DNA of 64,000 bases from Azospirillum sp. TSO35-2 (GCF_003116095.1 NZ_LGRA01000021.1:1491976-1555975), one strand, 5' to 3'. Counted from the first letter of the stretch, positions 42,805 to 53,309 are shown. The notes: generated from the sequence alone by a model not told the origin. Made by a program: numbers and translations.

Positions 42805-45228
42805 TCAGTGACGCAGGACCTCGCCGGTGTCGCCGGTGGTCTTCTCCGACTGGGCCTTCGCCGCCGCGGCATCGACCTCCGGTTCGGTCCATTCGATCGG
42901 CTCCAGCGGACGGACCAGGGCGTTGCGCAGCACCTCGTCGACCGTGCCGACCGGCAGGATCTGCAGGTTGCGCTTCACGTTGTCCGGAATGTCCGCCAAG
43001 TCCTTCTCGTTGTCCTTCGGGATCAGCACATGCTTGATGCCGCCGCGCAGGGCCGCCAGCAGCTTCTCCTTCAGGCCGCCGATCGGCAGCACCCGGCCGC
43101 GCAGCGTGATCTCGCCGGTCATCGCCACGTCCTTGCGGACGGGAATGCCGGTCAGGACCGAGACGATGGAAGTCGCCATGGCGACGCCGGCGGACGGGCC
43201 GTCCTTCGGCGTGGCGCCTTCGGGAACATGGACGTGGATGTCCTTCTTCTCGAACAGCGTCGGCTTGATGCCGAAGGCCACGGCGCGCGACTTGACGTAG
43301 CTCTCGGCCGCCTGGACCGATTCCTTCATCACGTCGCCCAGCTTGCCGGTGGTGGTGACGCGGCCCTTGCCGGGCAGGCCCACCGCCTCGATCGACAGCA
43401 GCTCGCCGCCAACCTCGGTCCAGGCCAGACCGGTGGTCACGCCCACCAGATCCTCAAGCTCCGCCTCGCCGTAATGGAAGCGGCGGACGCCGGCATACTT
43501 GTCCAGGTTGCGGCGGGTGACCGCGACCTTGGCGTTGCCGCCGGTCTTCAGCAGGATCTCCTTGACCGCCTTGCGGCACAGGTTGGCGATCTCGCGTTCC
43601 AGCGAGCGGACGCCGGCTTCCCGCGTGTAGTAGCGGACCAGATCGCGCAGCGCGTCGTCGGAGATGGTGAACTCGCCCTTCTTCAGGCCGTTCGCCTCGA
43701 TCTGCTTCTCGATCAGGTGGCGCTTGGAGATCTCGACCTTCTCGTCCTCGGTGTAACCGGCGACGCGGATGATCTCCATGCGGTCCAGCAACGGCTGCGG
43801 CATGCGCATCGTGTTGGCGGTGCAGACGAACATCACGTCGGACAGGTCGTAGTCGACCTCCAGGTAATGGTCGTTGAAGGTGCCGTTCTGCTCCGGATCC
43901 AGGACCTCCAGCAGCGCCGACGACGGGTCGCCGCGCCAGTCGGCACCCAGCTTGTCGATCTCGTCGAGCAGGAAGAGCGGGTTCGACGACTTCGCCTTCT
44001 TCATGCCCTGGATGACCTTGCCGGGCATCGAGCCGATGTAGGTGCGGCGGTGACCGCGCACCTCGGCCTCGTCACGGACGCCGCCCAGCGACATGCGGAC
44101 GAAGTTGCGGCCGGTCGCCTTGCCGATCGACTTGCCGAGCGAGGTCTTGCCGACACCGGGCGGGCCGACGAGGCAGAGGATCGGCCCCTTGACCTTGTTC
44201 ATGCGGTTCTGGACGGCGAGATACTCAAGGATGCGCTCCTTGACCTTCTCCAGACCGTAATGATCGTCGTCCAGCACCTTCTGGGCCAGCTTCAGGTCGC
44301 GCTTCACCTTGGTGCGCTTCTTCCACGGAATGGACAGCATCCAGTCCAGGTAGTTGCGGACCACGGTCGCCTCGGCCGACATCGGGCTCATCGACCGCAG
44401 CTTCTTCAGCTCGGCGAGCGCCTTTTCGCGGGCTTCCTTGGAGAAGCGGGTCTTGTTGATCTTCTCTTCCAGCTCCGCCGATTCGTCGCGGCCGTCCTCG
44501 GTCTCGCCGAGTTCCTTCTGGATCGCCTTCAGCTGCTCGTTCAGATAGTATTCGCGCTGGGTCTTCTCCATCTGCCGCTTGACGCGGTTGCGGATGCGCT
44601 TTTCCACCTGCAGCACGCCGATCTCGCCTTCCATGAAGGCGTAGACGCGTTCCAGCCGTTCCGACACCGTGGCGCATTCCAGAAGCTGCTGCTTTTCCGG
44701 AATCTTCAGCGCCAGATGCGAGGCGACGGTGTCGGCCAGCTTGCCCGACTCCTCGATCTGGTTGATCGAGACCAGCACCTCGGGCGGGATCTTCTTGTTC
44801 AGCTTGATGTACTGTTCGAACTGGGAGACGACGGCGCGGCTCAGCGCCTCCAGCTCCTGGTTCTCGCCGACCTTCTCCTCGACGAGATCGGCCTGGGCCT
44901 GGAAGAACTCCTCATTGTCGGCGAACTTGGTGATGGCGGCGCGCTGGCCACCTTCCACCAGCACCTTGACGGTCCCGTCCGGCAGCTTCAGCAGCTGCAA
45001 CACGGTGCCGACGGTGCCGACGCTGTAGATGTCGGCCGGAGTCGGATCGTCCTGCGCGGCGTTCTTCTGGGTGACCAGCAGGATCTGCTTGTCATCCTTC
45101 ATCACGTCTTCCAACGCGCGCACGGACTTCTCGCGCCCGACGAACAGCGGCACGATCATGTGGGGGAAGACCACGATGTCGCGCAGCGGCAGGACCGGGT
45201 AGAGGGCACCACGGGAGAGTTCGATCAT
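42805..45228 (-). CDS. lon: ATP-dependent protease La
   Basis: An 807-aa AAA+ protease that degrades misfolded and regulatory proteins. The N-terminal substrate-binding domain begins LYPVLPLRDIVVFPHMIVPL. The Walker A is GPPGVGKTSLGKSIG, and the catalytic Ser is in TPKDGPSAGVAMATS, with the Lys downstream in RGRVLPIGGLKEKLLAA. The start is the ATG at 45228 (MIELSRG), since the longer frame upstream lacks family similarity. It lies between hupB and the inserted chemoreceptor gene. Confidence 0.97.
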   Translation of the reverse strand: MIELSRGALYPVLPLRDIVVFPHMIVPLFVGREKSVRALEDVMKDDKQILLVTQKNAAQDDPTPADIYSVGTVGTVLQLLKLPDGTVKVLVEGGQRAAITKFADNEEFFQAQADLVEEKVGENQELEALSRAVVSQFEQYIKLNKKIPPEVLVSINQIEESGKLADTVASHLALKIPEKQQLLECATVSERLERVYAFMEGEIGVLQVEKRIRNRVKRQMEKTQREYYLNEQLKAIQKELGETEDGRDESAELEEKINKTRFSKEAREKALAELKKLRSMSPMSAEATVVRNYLDWMLSIPWKKRTKVKRDLKLAQKVLDDDHYGLEKVKERILEYLAVQNRMNKVKGPILCLVGPPGVGKTSLGKSIGKATGRNFVRMSLGGVRDEAEVRGHRRTYIGSMPGKVIQGMKKAKSSNPLFLLDEIDKLGADWRGDPSSALLEVLDPEQNGTFNDHYLEVDYDLSDVMFVCTANTMRMPQPLLDRMEIIRVAGYTEDEKVEISKRHLIEKQIEANGLKKGEFTISDDALRDLVRYYTREAGVRSLEREIANLCRKAVKEILLKTGGNAKVAVTRRNLDKYAGVRRFHYGEAELEDLVGVTTGLAWTEVGGELLSIEAVGLPGKGRVTTTGKLGDVMKESVQAAESYVKSRAVAFGIKPTLFEKKDIHVHVPEGATPKDGPSAGVAMATSIVSVLTGIPVRKDVAMTGEITLRGRVLPIGGLKEKLLAALRGGIKHVLIPKDNEKDLADIPDNVKRNLQILPVGTVDEVLRNALVRPLEPIEWTEPEVDAAAAKAQSEKTTGDTGEVLRH

Positions 45229-45436
45229 CGGCAGGGCCTCAATGAATGGATCGCCGCCAGCCCGGAAATGGGCCTGACACAGCCCCCGCCTTCTCAAAAG
45301 CGCGGGGATCGCCTACGGCACCGGACTAACGTGGCATACCCCCAGCCCCCCTTCAAGGGGCTGAGGGTCGGCCCGGGCGGTTTCCCGCCGCCAAACCAGG
45401 GACATCCGACGGCATTCCGGCCGCGTTTGCGGTCGG

Positions 45437-47509
45437 TCACGCCCTTTTGAGGCGGTTCACATACGCGTCGACGGTGGAACGCAGGGTTCCAGCCTCATCC
45501 GACAGCCCGCGCGACGCGATCAGCAGCTCTCCAGACGCGACACGGGTGCTTTCCGCGGTCGCCGCGACCTCGCCGATGTTGCCGGACACCTCGACCGTGC
45601 CCTGGGCGGCGGCCTGGATGTTGCGGGCGATCTCGCGGGTGGCGGCGTTCTGCTGCTCCACGGCGGCGGCCACCGCGGCGGCGGCCTCGCTGATCGCGGC
45701 GACGGTGCGGCTGATGGCGCCGATGGCGGTGACCGCGTTGCCGCTGACGCTGCGGATCTCGCCGACGCGGACCTGGATGTCGTCGGTCGCCTTGGCGGTC
45801 TGGCCGGCCAGGCTCTTCACCTCGCTCGCCACCACGGCGAAGCCCTTGCCGGCCTCGCCGGCCCGCGCCGCCTCGATGGTGGCGTTCAGCGCCAGCAGGT
45901 TGGTCTGCGACGCGATGGAGTTGATCATGTCGACCACCGAGCCGATGTCGGACGCCCGGTCGGCCAGGGTCGCGACGATCTCGGCGGTGCTTCCCGCTTC
46001 GCGCACCGCGTCCTGGGCGATGCGGGCGGCATCGTCGATGCGGCGGCTGATCTCGCCAATGGAGGACTGGAGCTGCTCCGACGCGGCGGCGACCGTCTGG
46101 ATGTTGCTGTTCGCCAGCTCCGACGCCGACGCCACCGAGGAGGTCAGGGAGGAGGCGCTTTCCGCCGCCGCCGACAGCCCTTCGGAGTTTCCGCGCACCG
46201 CCTGGGCGGTGTTCGACAGATGGCCGACCACCGACTCGAGTTGCTCCACGAACTCCTGCGTCGCCCGTTCCATCACGAGGCGGTTGCGCTCGCGCTCCTC
46301 CTGGTCGGACCGGCGCCGGGCCTCGGCGTCGTCGGCCTCGCGGGCACGGGTTTGCAGCACCTCGATCGCCGCGGCCATCTCGCCGATCTCGTCGGTCCGC
46401 CGCCGGTGCGGCACATCGACGTCGCGCCGCCCGCCGGCGATCGCCCCGACCACCTGGGCCAGTTCGACGATCGGCCGGGAGGCCCGCCGGGTGATCGCGA
46501 CCGCCACGCCGAGCAGCGCGGCGAAACCGACAACCACGACCCCGACCGCCAGCATCAGGTGGCGCAACGCCGTGGCATGATGGGCGCTCGCCATCTCACG
46601 GCCGACGGAGAAGCCGGCGTCGCGGATGACCAGCAGGTCCTGCAGCAGCGGGGAGGCCGACCGGCGCCATTCCGTGCCGTCCAGATCGTAGGGCTTGCCC
46701 GCCCGCGACGCCGTCAGAACGCGGTTCTTGAAGGCGCCGAATCCCTGGATGTAGCCCTTGCGCGCGGTTTCCAGCGCGGTGCGCAGCGCCGGTTCCATCT
46801 CGCCGGACACGATGTCGTCTTCGACCGATTCCCAGCTCGCCAGGATGCGCCCTTCCAGCATCATGGCCTCGGCCTCGGTCTCCGCCGGCATCGGCTTGCC
46901 GGTGCCCAGGCTGCGGAGGTACAGGACGGATTGCTGGCCGGCCTGTTCGCGCAGGGTGGCCGCGCGCACCGCGATGTCGGCCCGGTCACCGACCGCCGCA
47001 TCGAGATCGTTCAACTGGTGGCCCAGGCGGGTCATCGTCACGCCGACCTGGCTGGTCACCCGGACGATGCCGGCGAAGAATTGGGCCGAAGCATCGGCCG
47101 GCCGGCCGGCGCGGTCCTTGGCCAGCCAGCCGTCGGCCTGGCTGCGCACACCCGACAGGCTGCTCTCCAGCGCGCTGACCTCGCCGGTCGCCTTGGAGTC
47201 ACCCAGCGCCTTGGCGGCGGCGACGTAGCGGGCGAGCGCGCCGTCGGCCTGTGAGCGCGCCTTCGCCAGGGCCTCGCGGCCAGCGTTGTCGATGGCGCTG
47301 CCGGCCGTCAGCGGCAGGTTGACGACGCCCCGTTCCAGCGCCAGCGCCTCGTTCAGCGCCGTCGCGGCACCCAGCACATCGACCATGTCCCGTGCCGCCG
47401 ACGCCCGGCCGGCCGACGCGGTTTCCTGCAGAGCCAGCCAAGTGGCGGGGACCGCCGCGACGACACCGACACAAGCCAAGCAAACGTAAAGGAAGCTTCG
47501 TATCTTCAT
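45437..47509 (-). CDS. Methyl-accepting chemotaxis protein
   Basis: A 690-aa transmembrane chemoreceptor. TM1 is near residues 5-25 and TM2 near 318-342, giving a large (about 290 aa) periplasmic sensor rich in helices. The sensor includes LNEALALERGVVNLPL, similar to nitrate/nitrite-sensing (NIT-like) modules. HAMP follows (RRASRPIVELAQVVGAI), then the signalling tip ASQTNLLALNATIEAARAGE and AVVASEVKSLAGQTA. It is a presumed sensor that controls the flagellar motor via CheA. It sits between clpX and lon, which is unusual. The ligand is unknown. Confidence 0.92.
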   Translation of the reverse strand: MKIRSFLYVCLACVGVVAAVPATWLALQETASAGRASAARDMVDVLGAATALNEALALERGVVNLPLTAGSAIDNAGREALAKARSQADGALARYVAAAKALGDSKATGEVSALESSLSGVRSQADGWLAKDRAGRPADASAQFFAGIVRVTSQVGVTMTRLGHQLNDLDAAVGDRADIAVRAATLREQAGQQSVLYLRSLGTGKPMPAETEAEAMMLEGRILASWESVEDDIVSGEMEPALRTALETARKGYIQGFGAFKNRVLTASRAGKPYDLDGTEWRRSASPLLQDLLVIRDAGFSVGREMASAHHATALRHLMLAVGVVVVGFAALLGVAVAITRRASRPIVELAQVVGAIAGGRRDVDVPHRRRTDEIGEMAAAIEVLQTRAREADDAEARRRSDQEERERNRLVMERATQEFVEQLESVVGHLSNTAQAVRGNSEGLSAAAESASSLTSSVASASELANSNIQTVAAASEQLQSSIGEISRRIDDAARIAQDAVREAGSTAEIVATLADRASDIGSVVDMINSIASQTNLLALNATIEAARAGEAGKGFAVVASEVKSLAGQTAKATDDIQVRVGEIRSVSGNAVTAIGAISRTVAAISEAAAAVAAAVEQQNAATREIARNIQAAAQGTVEVSGNIGEVAATAESTRVASGELLIASRGLSDEAGTLRSTVDAYVNRLKRA

Positions 47510-47737
47510 TGCTCGCCCACCGAAATGTTCTTACACAAACAGCCGGAAGCGGCGAAAGACGAGCCGACAACGACGTGGCTGTCCACCGTGTCCAATGTTC
47601 CGGCGACGATCTTATCGCCCTATCTTTTGATATTCGTTAAAAATGCTCTTTGCACTGATATTTTCATCAGGTTGCGTTCGGTGAAATGTTTTTCATCGTT
47701 CGGTTTATTCTTTCCTTTGGTCAACTACCGGGCAAAG

Positions 47738-47765
47738 AAAAAGGGGCGCCGAAGCGCCCCTTTTT
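47738..47765 (-). terminator. Rho-independent terminator of clpX
   Basis: A 7-bp GC stem (47743-47749 with 47754-47760), 4-nt loop, flanked by A5 and T5 that extend the stem and provide a T run on both strands. On the - strand it follows the clpX stop by about 30 nt. Confidence 0.92.
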
Positions 47766-47795
47766 CCGTCACGGTACCGATGATTCCAGCCGGTG

Positions 47796-49058
47796 TCAGG
47801 CTCCCGGCGCTTCGCTGCGCCGTTCGGCGTGGACGTAGAGCGGCTTGGCCCGCCCCTCGACCACTTCCTTGTTGACCAGGATGCTCTCGACGCCGGTCAG
47901 GCCCGGCAGGTCGAACATCGGGTCGAGCAGGATGGCTTCCATGATCGAGCGCAGGCCGCGTGCGCCGGTCTTGCGGGCAATCGCCTTGTGGGCGATCGCC
48001 TTCATCGCGTCCTCGGAGAACTCCAGATGGACGTCCTCCATCTCGAACAGGCGCTGGTACTGCTTGACCAGGGCATTCTTCGGCTTGCTCAGGATCTCGA
48101 CCAGCGCGACCTCGTCCAGGTCGGACAGGGTGGCCAGCACCGGCAGGCGGCCGATGAACTCGGGGATCAGGCCGAACTTCAGCAGATCCTCGGGCTCGAC
48201 CTCATGCAGGATCTCGCCGGTGGCGCGCTCCTCGGACGACCGGACATCGGCGCCGAAGCCGATGCTGGTGCCCTTGCCGCGCTGGGCGATGATCTTGTCC
48301 AACCCGGCGAAGGCGCCGCCGCAGATGAACAGGATGTTGCTGGTGTCGACCTGCAGGAACTCCTGCTGCGGATGCTTGCGCCCGCCCTGCGGCGGCACGG
48401 AGGCGACGGTGCCCTCCATGATCTTCAGCAGCGCCTGCTGCACGCCCTCGCCCGACACGTCGCGCGTGATCGACGGGTTGTCGGACTTGCGGCTGATCTT
48501 GTCGACCTCGTCGATGTAGACGATGCCGCGCTGCGCCCGCTCGACGTTGTAGTCGGCGGCCTGGAGCAGCTTGAGGATGATGTTCTCGACGTCCTCGCCG
48601 ACATAGCCGGCTTCGGTCAGCGTCGTGGCGTCGGCCATGGTGAAGGGAACGTCGATGATGCGGGCCAGGGTCTGGGCCAGCAGCGTCTTGCCGCAGCCGG
48701 TCGGGCCGATCAGCAGGATGTTCGACTTCGCCAGTTCGACGTCGTTGTGCTTCGTCCCGTGGGCGAGGCGTTTGTAATGGTTGTGGACCGCCACCGACAG
48801 CACGCGCTTGGCGTAGGACTGTCCGATGACGTAATCGTCGAGCACCGCATGGATGTCGCGCGGAGTCGGAACCCCATCGCGGGACTTCACGAGGGTGGTC
48901 TTGTTCTCCTCGCGAATGATGTCCATGCACAGTTCGACGCATTCATCGCAGATGAACACCGTCGGACCGGCAATCAGCTTGCGGACCTCGTGCTGGCTCT
49001 TGCCGCAGAAGGAGCAGTAGAGCGTATTCTTCGAATCGCCGCTGCTGGACTTGCTCAT
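47796..49058 (-). CDS. clpX: ClpX, ATP-dependent unfoldase of ClpXP
   Basis: A 420-aa AAA+ ATPase that recognises, unfolds and passes substrates to ClpP. The N-terminal zinc-binding domain has CSFCGKS and CDECVELC. Walker A is GPTGCGKTLLAQTLA, Walker B is VYIDEVDKI. The ClpP-contacting IGF-type loop (SIGFGADVR) is present. Length and order after clpP are standard. Confidence 0.97.
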   Translation of the reverse strand: MSKSSSGDSKNTLYCSFCGKSQHEVRKLIAGPTVFICDECVELCMDIIREENKTTLVKSRDGVPTPRDIHAVLDDYVIGQSYAKRVLSVAVHNHYKRLAHGTKHNDVELAKSNILLIGPTGCGKTLLAQTLARIIDVPFTMADATTLTEAGYVGEDVENIILKLLQAADYNVERAQRGIVYIDEVDKISRKSDNPSITRDVSGEGVQQALLKIMEGTVASVPPQGGRKHPQQEFLQVDTSNILFICGGAFAGLDKIIAQRGKGTSIGFGADVRSSEERATGEILHEVEPEDLLKFGLIPEFIGRLPVLATLSDLDEVALVEILSKPKNALVKQYQRLFEMEDVHLEFSEDAMKAIAHKAIARKTGARGLRSIMEAILLDPMFDLPGLTGVESILVNKEVVEGRAKPLYVHAERRSEAPGA

Positions 49059-49299
49059 CGGTACTCCGTCATCTCGCGGGAGGCGTGATCCTTGGGGACC
49101 ATGCCCGTACGCGGCGCCCCCCGACGCCGGTCCTACTTCAGTTTGTCGCGGACGACGCCCGCGACAAGGTCATGCGCCGATTTTGCGTCGCATCACGAAC
49201 ACCCCCGTCGGCCCCCCGGCGTTGCAGCCCGATGACCGGATCGTGTCACCGCCATTCAACATCAGCGTCACGACCCGATCAACCCTTTGTTGGGTGCAC

Positions 49300-49929
49300 T
49301 CAGGAATGGCTGTGGTCGACGCCCGGCCGCTTCTCCACCACCTCGTCGATCAGGCCGAAGGCCTTGGCCTCTTCCGGCGACATGAACTTGTCGCGTTCCA
49401 TGGCGGTTTCGATGGTGTCGAGGTCCTGGCCGGTGTGCTTGACGTAGATGTCGTTCAGGCGCGAGCGCAGCTTCAGAATCTCCTGCGCCTGGATCTCGAT
49501 GTCCGAGGCCTGGCCCTGGGCACCGCCCGACGGCTGGTGGATCATGATGCGGCTGTTCGGCAGCGAGAAGCGCTTGCCCGGCGCGCCGGCGGCCAGCAGC
49601 AGCGAGCCCATCGAGGCGGCCTGCCCCATGCACACCGTCGACACCTGCGGACGGATGTACTGCATGGTGTCGTAGATGGCGAGGCCGGCCGAGACGTAAC
49701 CACCCGGCGAGTTGATGTAGAGCGCGATGTCCTTGTTCGGGTTCTCCGACTCAAGGAACAGCAGCTGCGAGCAGATCAGGCTGGCGACGGCGTCGTTCAC
49801 TCCGCCGATCAGGAAGATGATCCGCTCCTTCAGCAGGCGCGAATAAATGTCGTACGCGCGCTCGCCCCGGTTGGTCTGTTCGATGACCATCGGGACCAGA
49901 GCATTCATCTTCGGCTCGAAGTCGTACAT
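49300..49929 (-). CDS. clpP: ClpP protease subunit
   Basis: A 209-aa serine peptidase that forms the degradation chamber of ClpXP. The catalytic Ser is in GQAASMGSLLLAAG and His in IMIHQPSGGAQGQ, with the Asp later in the chain. The start at 49929 (MYDFEPKMNALVPM) is chosen because the longer frame is not family-like. Confidence 0.96.
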   Translation of the reverse strand: MYDFEPKMNALVPMVIEQTNRGERAYDIYSRLLKERIIFLIGGVNDAVASLICSQLLFLESENPNKDIALYINSPGGYVSAGLAIYDTMQYIRPQVSTVCMGQAASMGSLLLAAGAPGKRFSLPNSRIMIHQPSGGAQGQASDIEIQAQEILKLRSRLNDIYVKHTGQDLDTIETAMERDKFMSPEEAKAFGLIDEVVEKRPGVDHSHS

Positions 49930-50041
49930 GTGTTCTTCCCTGCCCCCGCAGTTGGCTGAACCGGTGATCGTTGCCGGCACGGAACCACATATAGGAACCT
50001 TTGGGGGCGGATGGTAGCCCGCCCCCACTCCTTTTGGGAGT

Positions 50042-51385
50042 TCAGGCCGCCGCGGACTCGTCCCCGGCCTCGTCCTCGTCCTTGGTCAGATCCTCGACGC
50101 TGACGGTCTTCTCGGCGACCTTGGCCAGATCCAGGATGTGATCGACCACCTTGTCCTCGAAGATCGGGGCGCGCAGGTTCTCGAGAGCCTGCTGGTTCTG
50201 CTTGAAGAACTCGAACACCTGACGCTCCTGACCGGGGAAGCGACGGGCCTCGTTGATCAGGGCGCGGTTCACCTCGTCCTGGGTGACCTGGATGTCGTTG
50301 CGGCGGCCCACTTCGGACAGCAGCAGGCCCAGGCGGACGCGGCGCTCGGCGATCGAGCGGTACTCGGTCTTCAGCTCGTCCTCGGACTTGTTGGCGTCCT
50401 CGCCGGCGTTGCCGTTCTTCAGCTCTTCCTGCAGGCGCGCCCAGATGCCCTCGAACTCGATCTCGACCATGCCCGGCGGCACGTCGAACGAGTAGGCCTC
50501 GGCGAGCTTGTCAAGCAGCTGGCGCTTCACGCGCAGGCGCGACAGGCCGGCATACTCGCCCTTGATGCGGTCGCGGATCGCTTCGCGCATCTTCTCAAGG
50601 CTCTCCATGCCGAACTCCTTGGCGAGGTCGTCGTTGACCTCGGCCGGGACGTTCTTGCGCAGCTCCTTGACGTCGACCTCGAACACCGTGGCGGCGCCCT
50701 TCAGGCGCTCGTGCGGGTAGTCCTCGGGGAAGGTGACGTTGATGGTGCGGTGCTCGCCGGCCTTGGCGCCGACCAGCTGCTCCTCGAAGCCCGGCACGAA
50801 GCGGCCGGCGCCGATTTCCAGCGGGTAGTCCTTGCCGTCCATGCCCGGCAGGGCCTCGCCATCGACCGAGCCGGCGAAGTCGATCACGGCGATGTCGCCG
50901 GTCTCGACGCCGCGGTCCTCGGTGACCGGGGCCTGGGTGGAGTGGGCCGAGGCCAGGCGCTGCAGCGCCTCTTCGACCGACTCGTCGGTCACTTCGGCGA
51001 CCGGCTTCTCCAGCTCGATCGACGAGAAGTCGCCCGGCTCGACGTCCGGCAGCAGCTCGACGGCCATCTTGTAGGAGAGGTCGCCGTTCTCTTCGTACTT
51101 CTCGACCTCGATCTTCGGCTGCAGCGCGACGCGCAGGCCGCGCTCGCTCAGCGCCTGGCGCGAGCTGTCGGAGATGGCGTCCTCCAGCACCTCGGACAGC
51201 ACGCCGCCGTGGTAGCGCTGCTTGATCACGCTCACCGGCACCTTGCCCGGACGGAAGCCCGGCAGCTGGACGGTGCGGCGCAGCTCTTCCAGCTTGCCGT
51301 TCACCTTCTCTTCGATGTCCTTGGCGGAGATGACGACCTGAAATTCGCGCTTGAGGCCGTCGGTGCTGGTCTCGGTGATGTTCAT
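50042..51385 (-). CDS. tig: Trigger factor chaperone
   Basis: A 447-aa ribosome-associated chaperone with three domains: the N-terminal ribosome-binding domain (VQLPGFRPGKVPVSVIKQRY), the FKBP-type PPIase (EDRGVETGDIAVIDFAGSVD), and the helical C-terminal domain (GQERQVFEFFKQNQQALENL). It is the first gene of the tig-clpP-clpX block. An acidic tail (EDEAGDESAAA) ends the protein. Confidence 0.97.
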   Translation of the reverse strand: MNITETSTDGLKREFQVVISAKDIEEKVNGKLEELRRTVQLPGFRPGKVPVSVIKQRYHGGVLSEVLEDAISDSSRQALSERGLRVALQPKIEVEKYEENGDLSYKMAVELLPDVEPGDFSSIELEKPVAEVTDESVEEALQRLASAHSTQAPVTEDRGVETGDIAVIDFAGSVDGEALPGMDGKDYPLEIGAGRFVPGFEEQLVGAKAGEHRTINVTFPEDYPHERLKGAATVFEVDVKELRKNVPAEVNDDLAKEFGMESLEKMREAIRDRIKGEYAGLSRLRVKRQLLDKLAEAYSFDVPPGMVEIEFEGIWARLQEELKNGNAGEDANKSEDELKTEYRSIAERRVRLGLLLSEVGRRNDIQVTQDEVNRALINEARRFPGQERQVFEFFKQNQQALENLRAPIFEDKVVDHILDLAKVAEKTVSVEDLTKDEDEAGDESAAA

Positions 51386-51476
51386 CGGAACGAAAGCCTA
51401 TCTCGTTGTGCCGGCCCGGCGGCGCCCGTCCGGGCGGCCCGAATCCGTGTTTTCCATGCGGTCCAGAGGTTTGCCA

Positions 51477-51561
<85 letters not shown>

Positions 51562-51710
51562 GTTCATGGCAAAAGGCAGCCGCGACGGGTGCCGGGACAC
51601 CCGCCGGACCGCCGGCGAAGTCCGGTCTATAGCACAGCGGGGCGGAAGCAAACAGGCAAAATGGGGCGGATCGGTCGCAGGCGGGCCGGTCCGCAACCCG
51701 CCCGTTCGCG

Positions 51711-53309
51711 TCAGCCGCCGGCCTTGCCCAGCGAGCGCACCGCCGACGAGGTGATGATCCTCCCCTCGCCGGTGTAGGCCTCGTGGTTGGCGTCGATCTC
51801 GCCCAGCCGGTAGCGGTAGTTGATCATCATGCCGCAGGCCTGCTTCAACCCCTTGGTCGAGCGGTCGGCCAGCCAGTTCAGCCGCTCCATCCGGGCGCCG
51901 TTGGTCAGGTGGAAATGCGCCACCGGGTCCAGCGCCCGCGCCGGCGCGTTGCCGCCGCGTTCGCTCCGCCGGGCCGGCGCCTGGGCGGTCGTCAGGTAAT
52001 GGACGCACAGCCGCATCAGCGGCCCGCGCAGGCGCTTCTGCAGCTCCTCGTCCTCGAACCAGTCCGGCCGGGACAGCGCGCGGGCCAGCAGCGGCGTCTC
52101 CTCCGCCCCGACTCCGCCTTCGGTCGCGCCGCCACCCCCGCCGCCGTCCTCGTCGTCGGCCTGCTCCAGCGCGGCCAGCCGCTCGGCGATGTGCTCGGCC
52201 TCCGGGTTGGTCAGCACGGCGTCGCCGTCGCGGTCCAGCGTGCGCTCGAACCAGCGGCGGAAACCGGGGATCGGCGACAGGGTGGCGTAGTATTTGATGT
52301 TGGGAAACTCGGTCGCCAGCCCGTCGACCACCCGCTTGATCAGGAAGTTGCCGAAGCTGATGCCGGCCAGCCCGCTCTGGGCGTTGGAGATCGAGTAGAA
52401 GATGGCGCTGTCGGCGCTCTTGGGGTCGCAGACCGGGGCCGACGGGTCGAGCAGCGCCTGGACGTTGTCCGACATGCCCTGGACCAGCGCCACCTCGACG
52501 AAGATCAGCGGCTCGTTCGGCATGCGCGGGTGGAAGAAGGCGAAGCAGCGGCGGTCCGAATCGAGCCGGTCCTTCAGGTCCTGCCAGCCGCTGATCTCGT
52601 GCACCGCCTCGTACTTGATCAGCTTTTCCAACAGCGAGGCCGGGCTGTCCCAGGTGATCCGGTGCATCTCCAGGAAACCGACGTCGAACCAGGCCCGCAG
52701 CAGGTTCTTCAGGTCGTCTTCCAGCGCCTGGAGCAGCGGTTCGCCGCGCGCCATCTCCATCAGCTCGGCGCGCAGGTCGACCAGGAACTTCACCCCCTCC
52801 GGCAGGGCGTTGAACTGGGTCAGCAGCCGCAGGCGCGGCGGTTCCAGCGCGCGGCGGAGCGCCCGTTCGGCGTGGCCGCGGGCGACCGGGTCGGCCGCCG
52901 CCTGGAAGGTCGCCATCGCGTCCATCACCGCATCGCGGTCGACGTCGAAGTCGCGCGCGAGCATAACAAGGAAGTTCCGCCGCCCCTGCGGATCGAGCGC
53001 CAGATAGGTGCGGCCGAGCTGGGCGGCGCGGGCGCGGGCCGACACCTCGCCGCCGCGCGATTCGAGGCAGGCCTCGATCTGCTCCTTCAGACGCTCGGCG
53101 TCCTCCTTGGGCAGATGGGTGCGGGGAGGCGCGCCGACCGCGCCACGCGCCGACGCGGCGATCTCGCGCCAGCGGGTGCGCAGGTTGTCCAGCGCGCGGT
53201 CGAGCAATCCGGGTTGCACCGCCGCCGCGGGCGGGGCCGGATCCTGGGGTGCCCCCGGGGTTGCAACCGGGGCTGCCTTGGGTGCTGCGGTGTCGGTCGT
53301 GTCGCTCAT
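51711..53309 (-). CDS. Malonyl-CoA decarboxylase
   Basis: A 532-aa enzyme converting malonyl-CoA to acetyl-CoA and CO2. Family features include the N-terminal helical domain (RNFLVMLARDFDVDRDAVMD) and the catalytic domain with CFAFFHPRMPNEPLIFVEVA, FYSISNAQSGLAGISFGNFL, and HFHLTNGARMERLNWLAD near the end, where the conserved His sits. A Gly/Asp/Glu-rich insertion (DDEDGGGGGG) lies in the second half. The start is the ATG at 53309. It is not clustered with other malonate genes. Confidence 0.92.
   Translation of the reverse strand: MSDTTDTAAPKAAPVATPGAPQDPAPPAAAVQPGLLDRALDNLRTRWREIAASARGAVGAPPRTHLPKEDAERLKEQIEACLESRGGEVSARARAAQLGRTYLALDPQGRRNFLVMLARDFDVDRDAVMDAMATFQAAADPVARGHAERALRRALEPPRLRLLTQFNALPEGVKFLVDLRAELMEMARGEPLLQALEDDLKNLLRAWFDVGFLEMHRITWDSPASLLEKLIKYEAVHEISGWQDLKDRLDSDRRCFAFFHPRMPNEPLIFVEVALVQGMSDNVQALLDPSAPVCDPKSADSAIFYSISNAQSGLAGISFGNFLIKRVVDGLATEFPNIKYYATLSPIPGFRRWFERTLDRDGDAVLTNPEAEHIAERLAALEQADDEDGGGGGGATEGGVGAEETPLLARALSRPDWFEDEELQKRLRGPLMRLCVHYLTTAQAPARRSERGGNAPARALDPVAHFHLTNGARMERLNWLADRSTKGLKQACGMMINYRYRLGEIDANHEAYTGEGRIITSSAVRSLGKAGG

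Noticed and set aside
45300..45360. Possible heat-shock (sigma-32) promoter for lon
   Set aside because: CTTGAA is present on the - strand, but no CCCCAT-like -10 lies at an acceptable spacing. The stretch is also a C/G homopolymer region.
47590..47680. Possible sigma-28 promoter for the chemoreceptor
   Set aside because: A GCGATAA-like -10 exists on the - strand, but the TAAA-type -35 is at the wrong distance.
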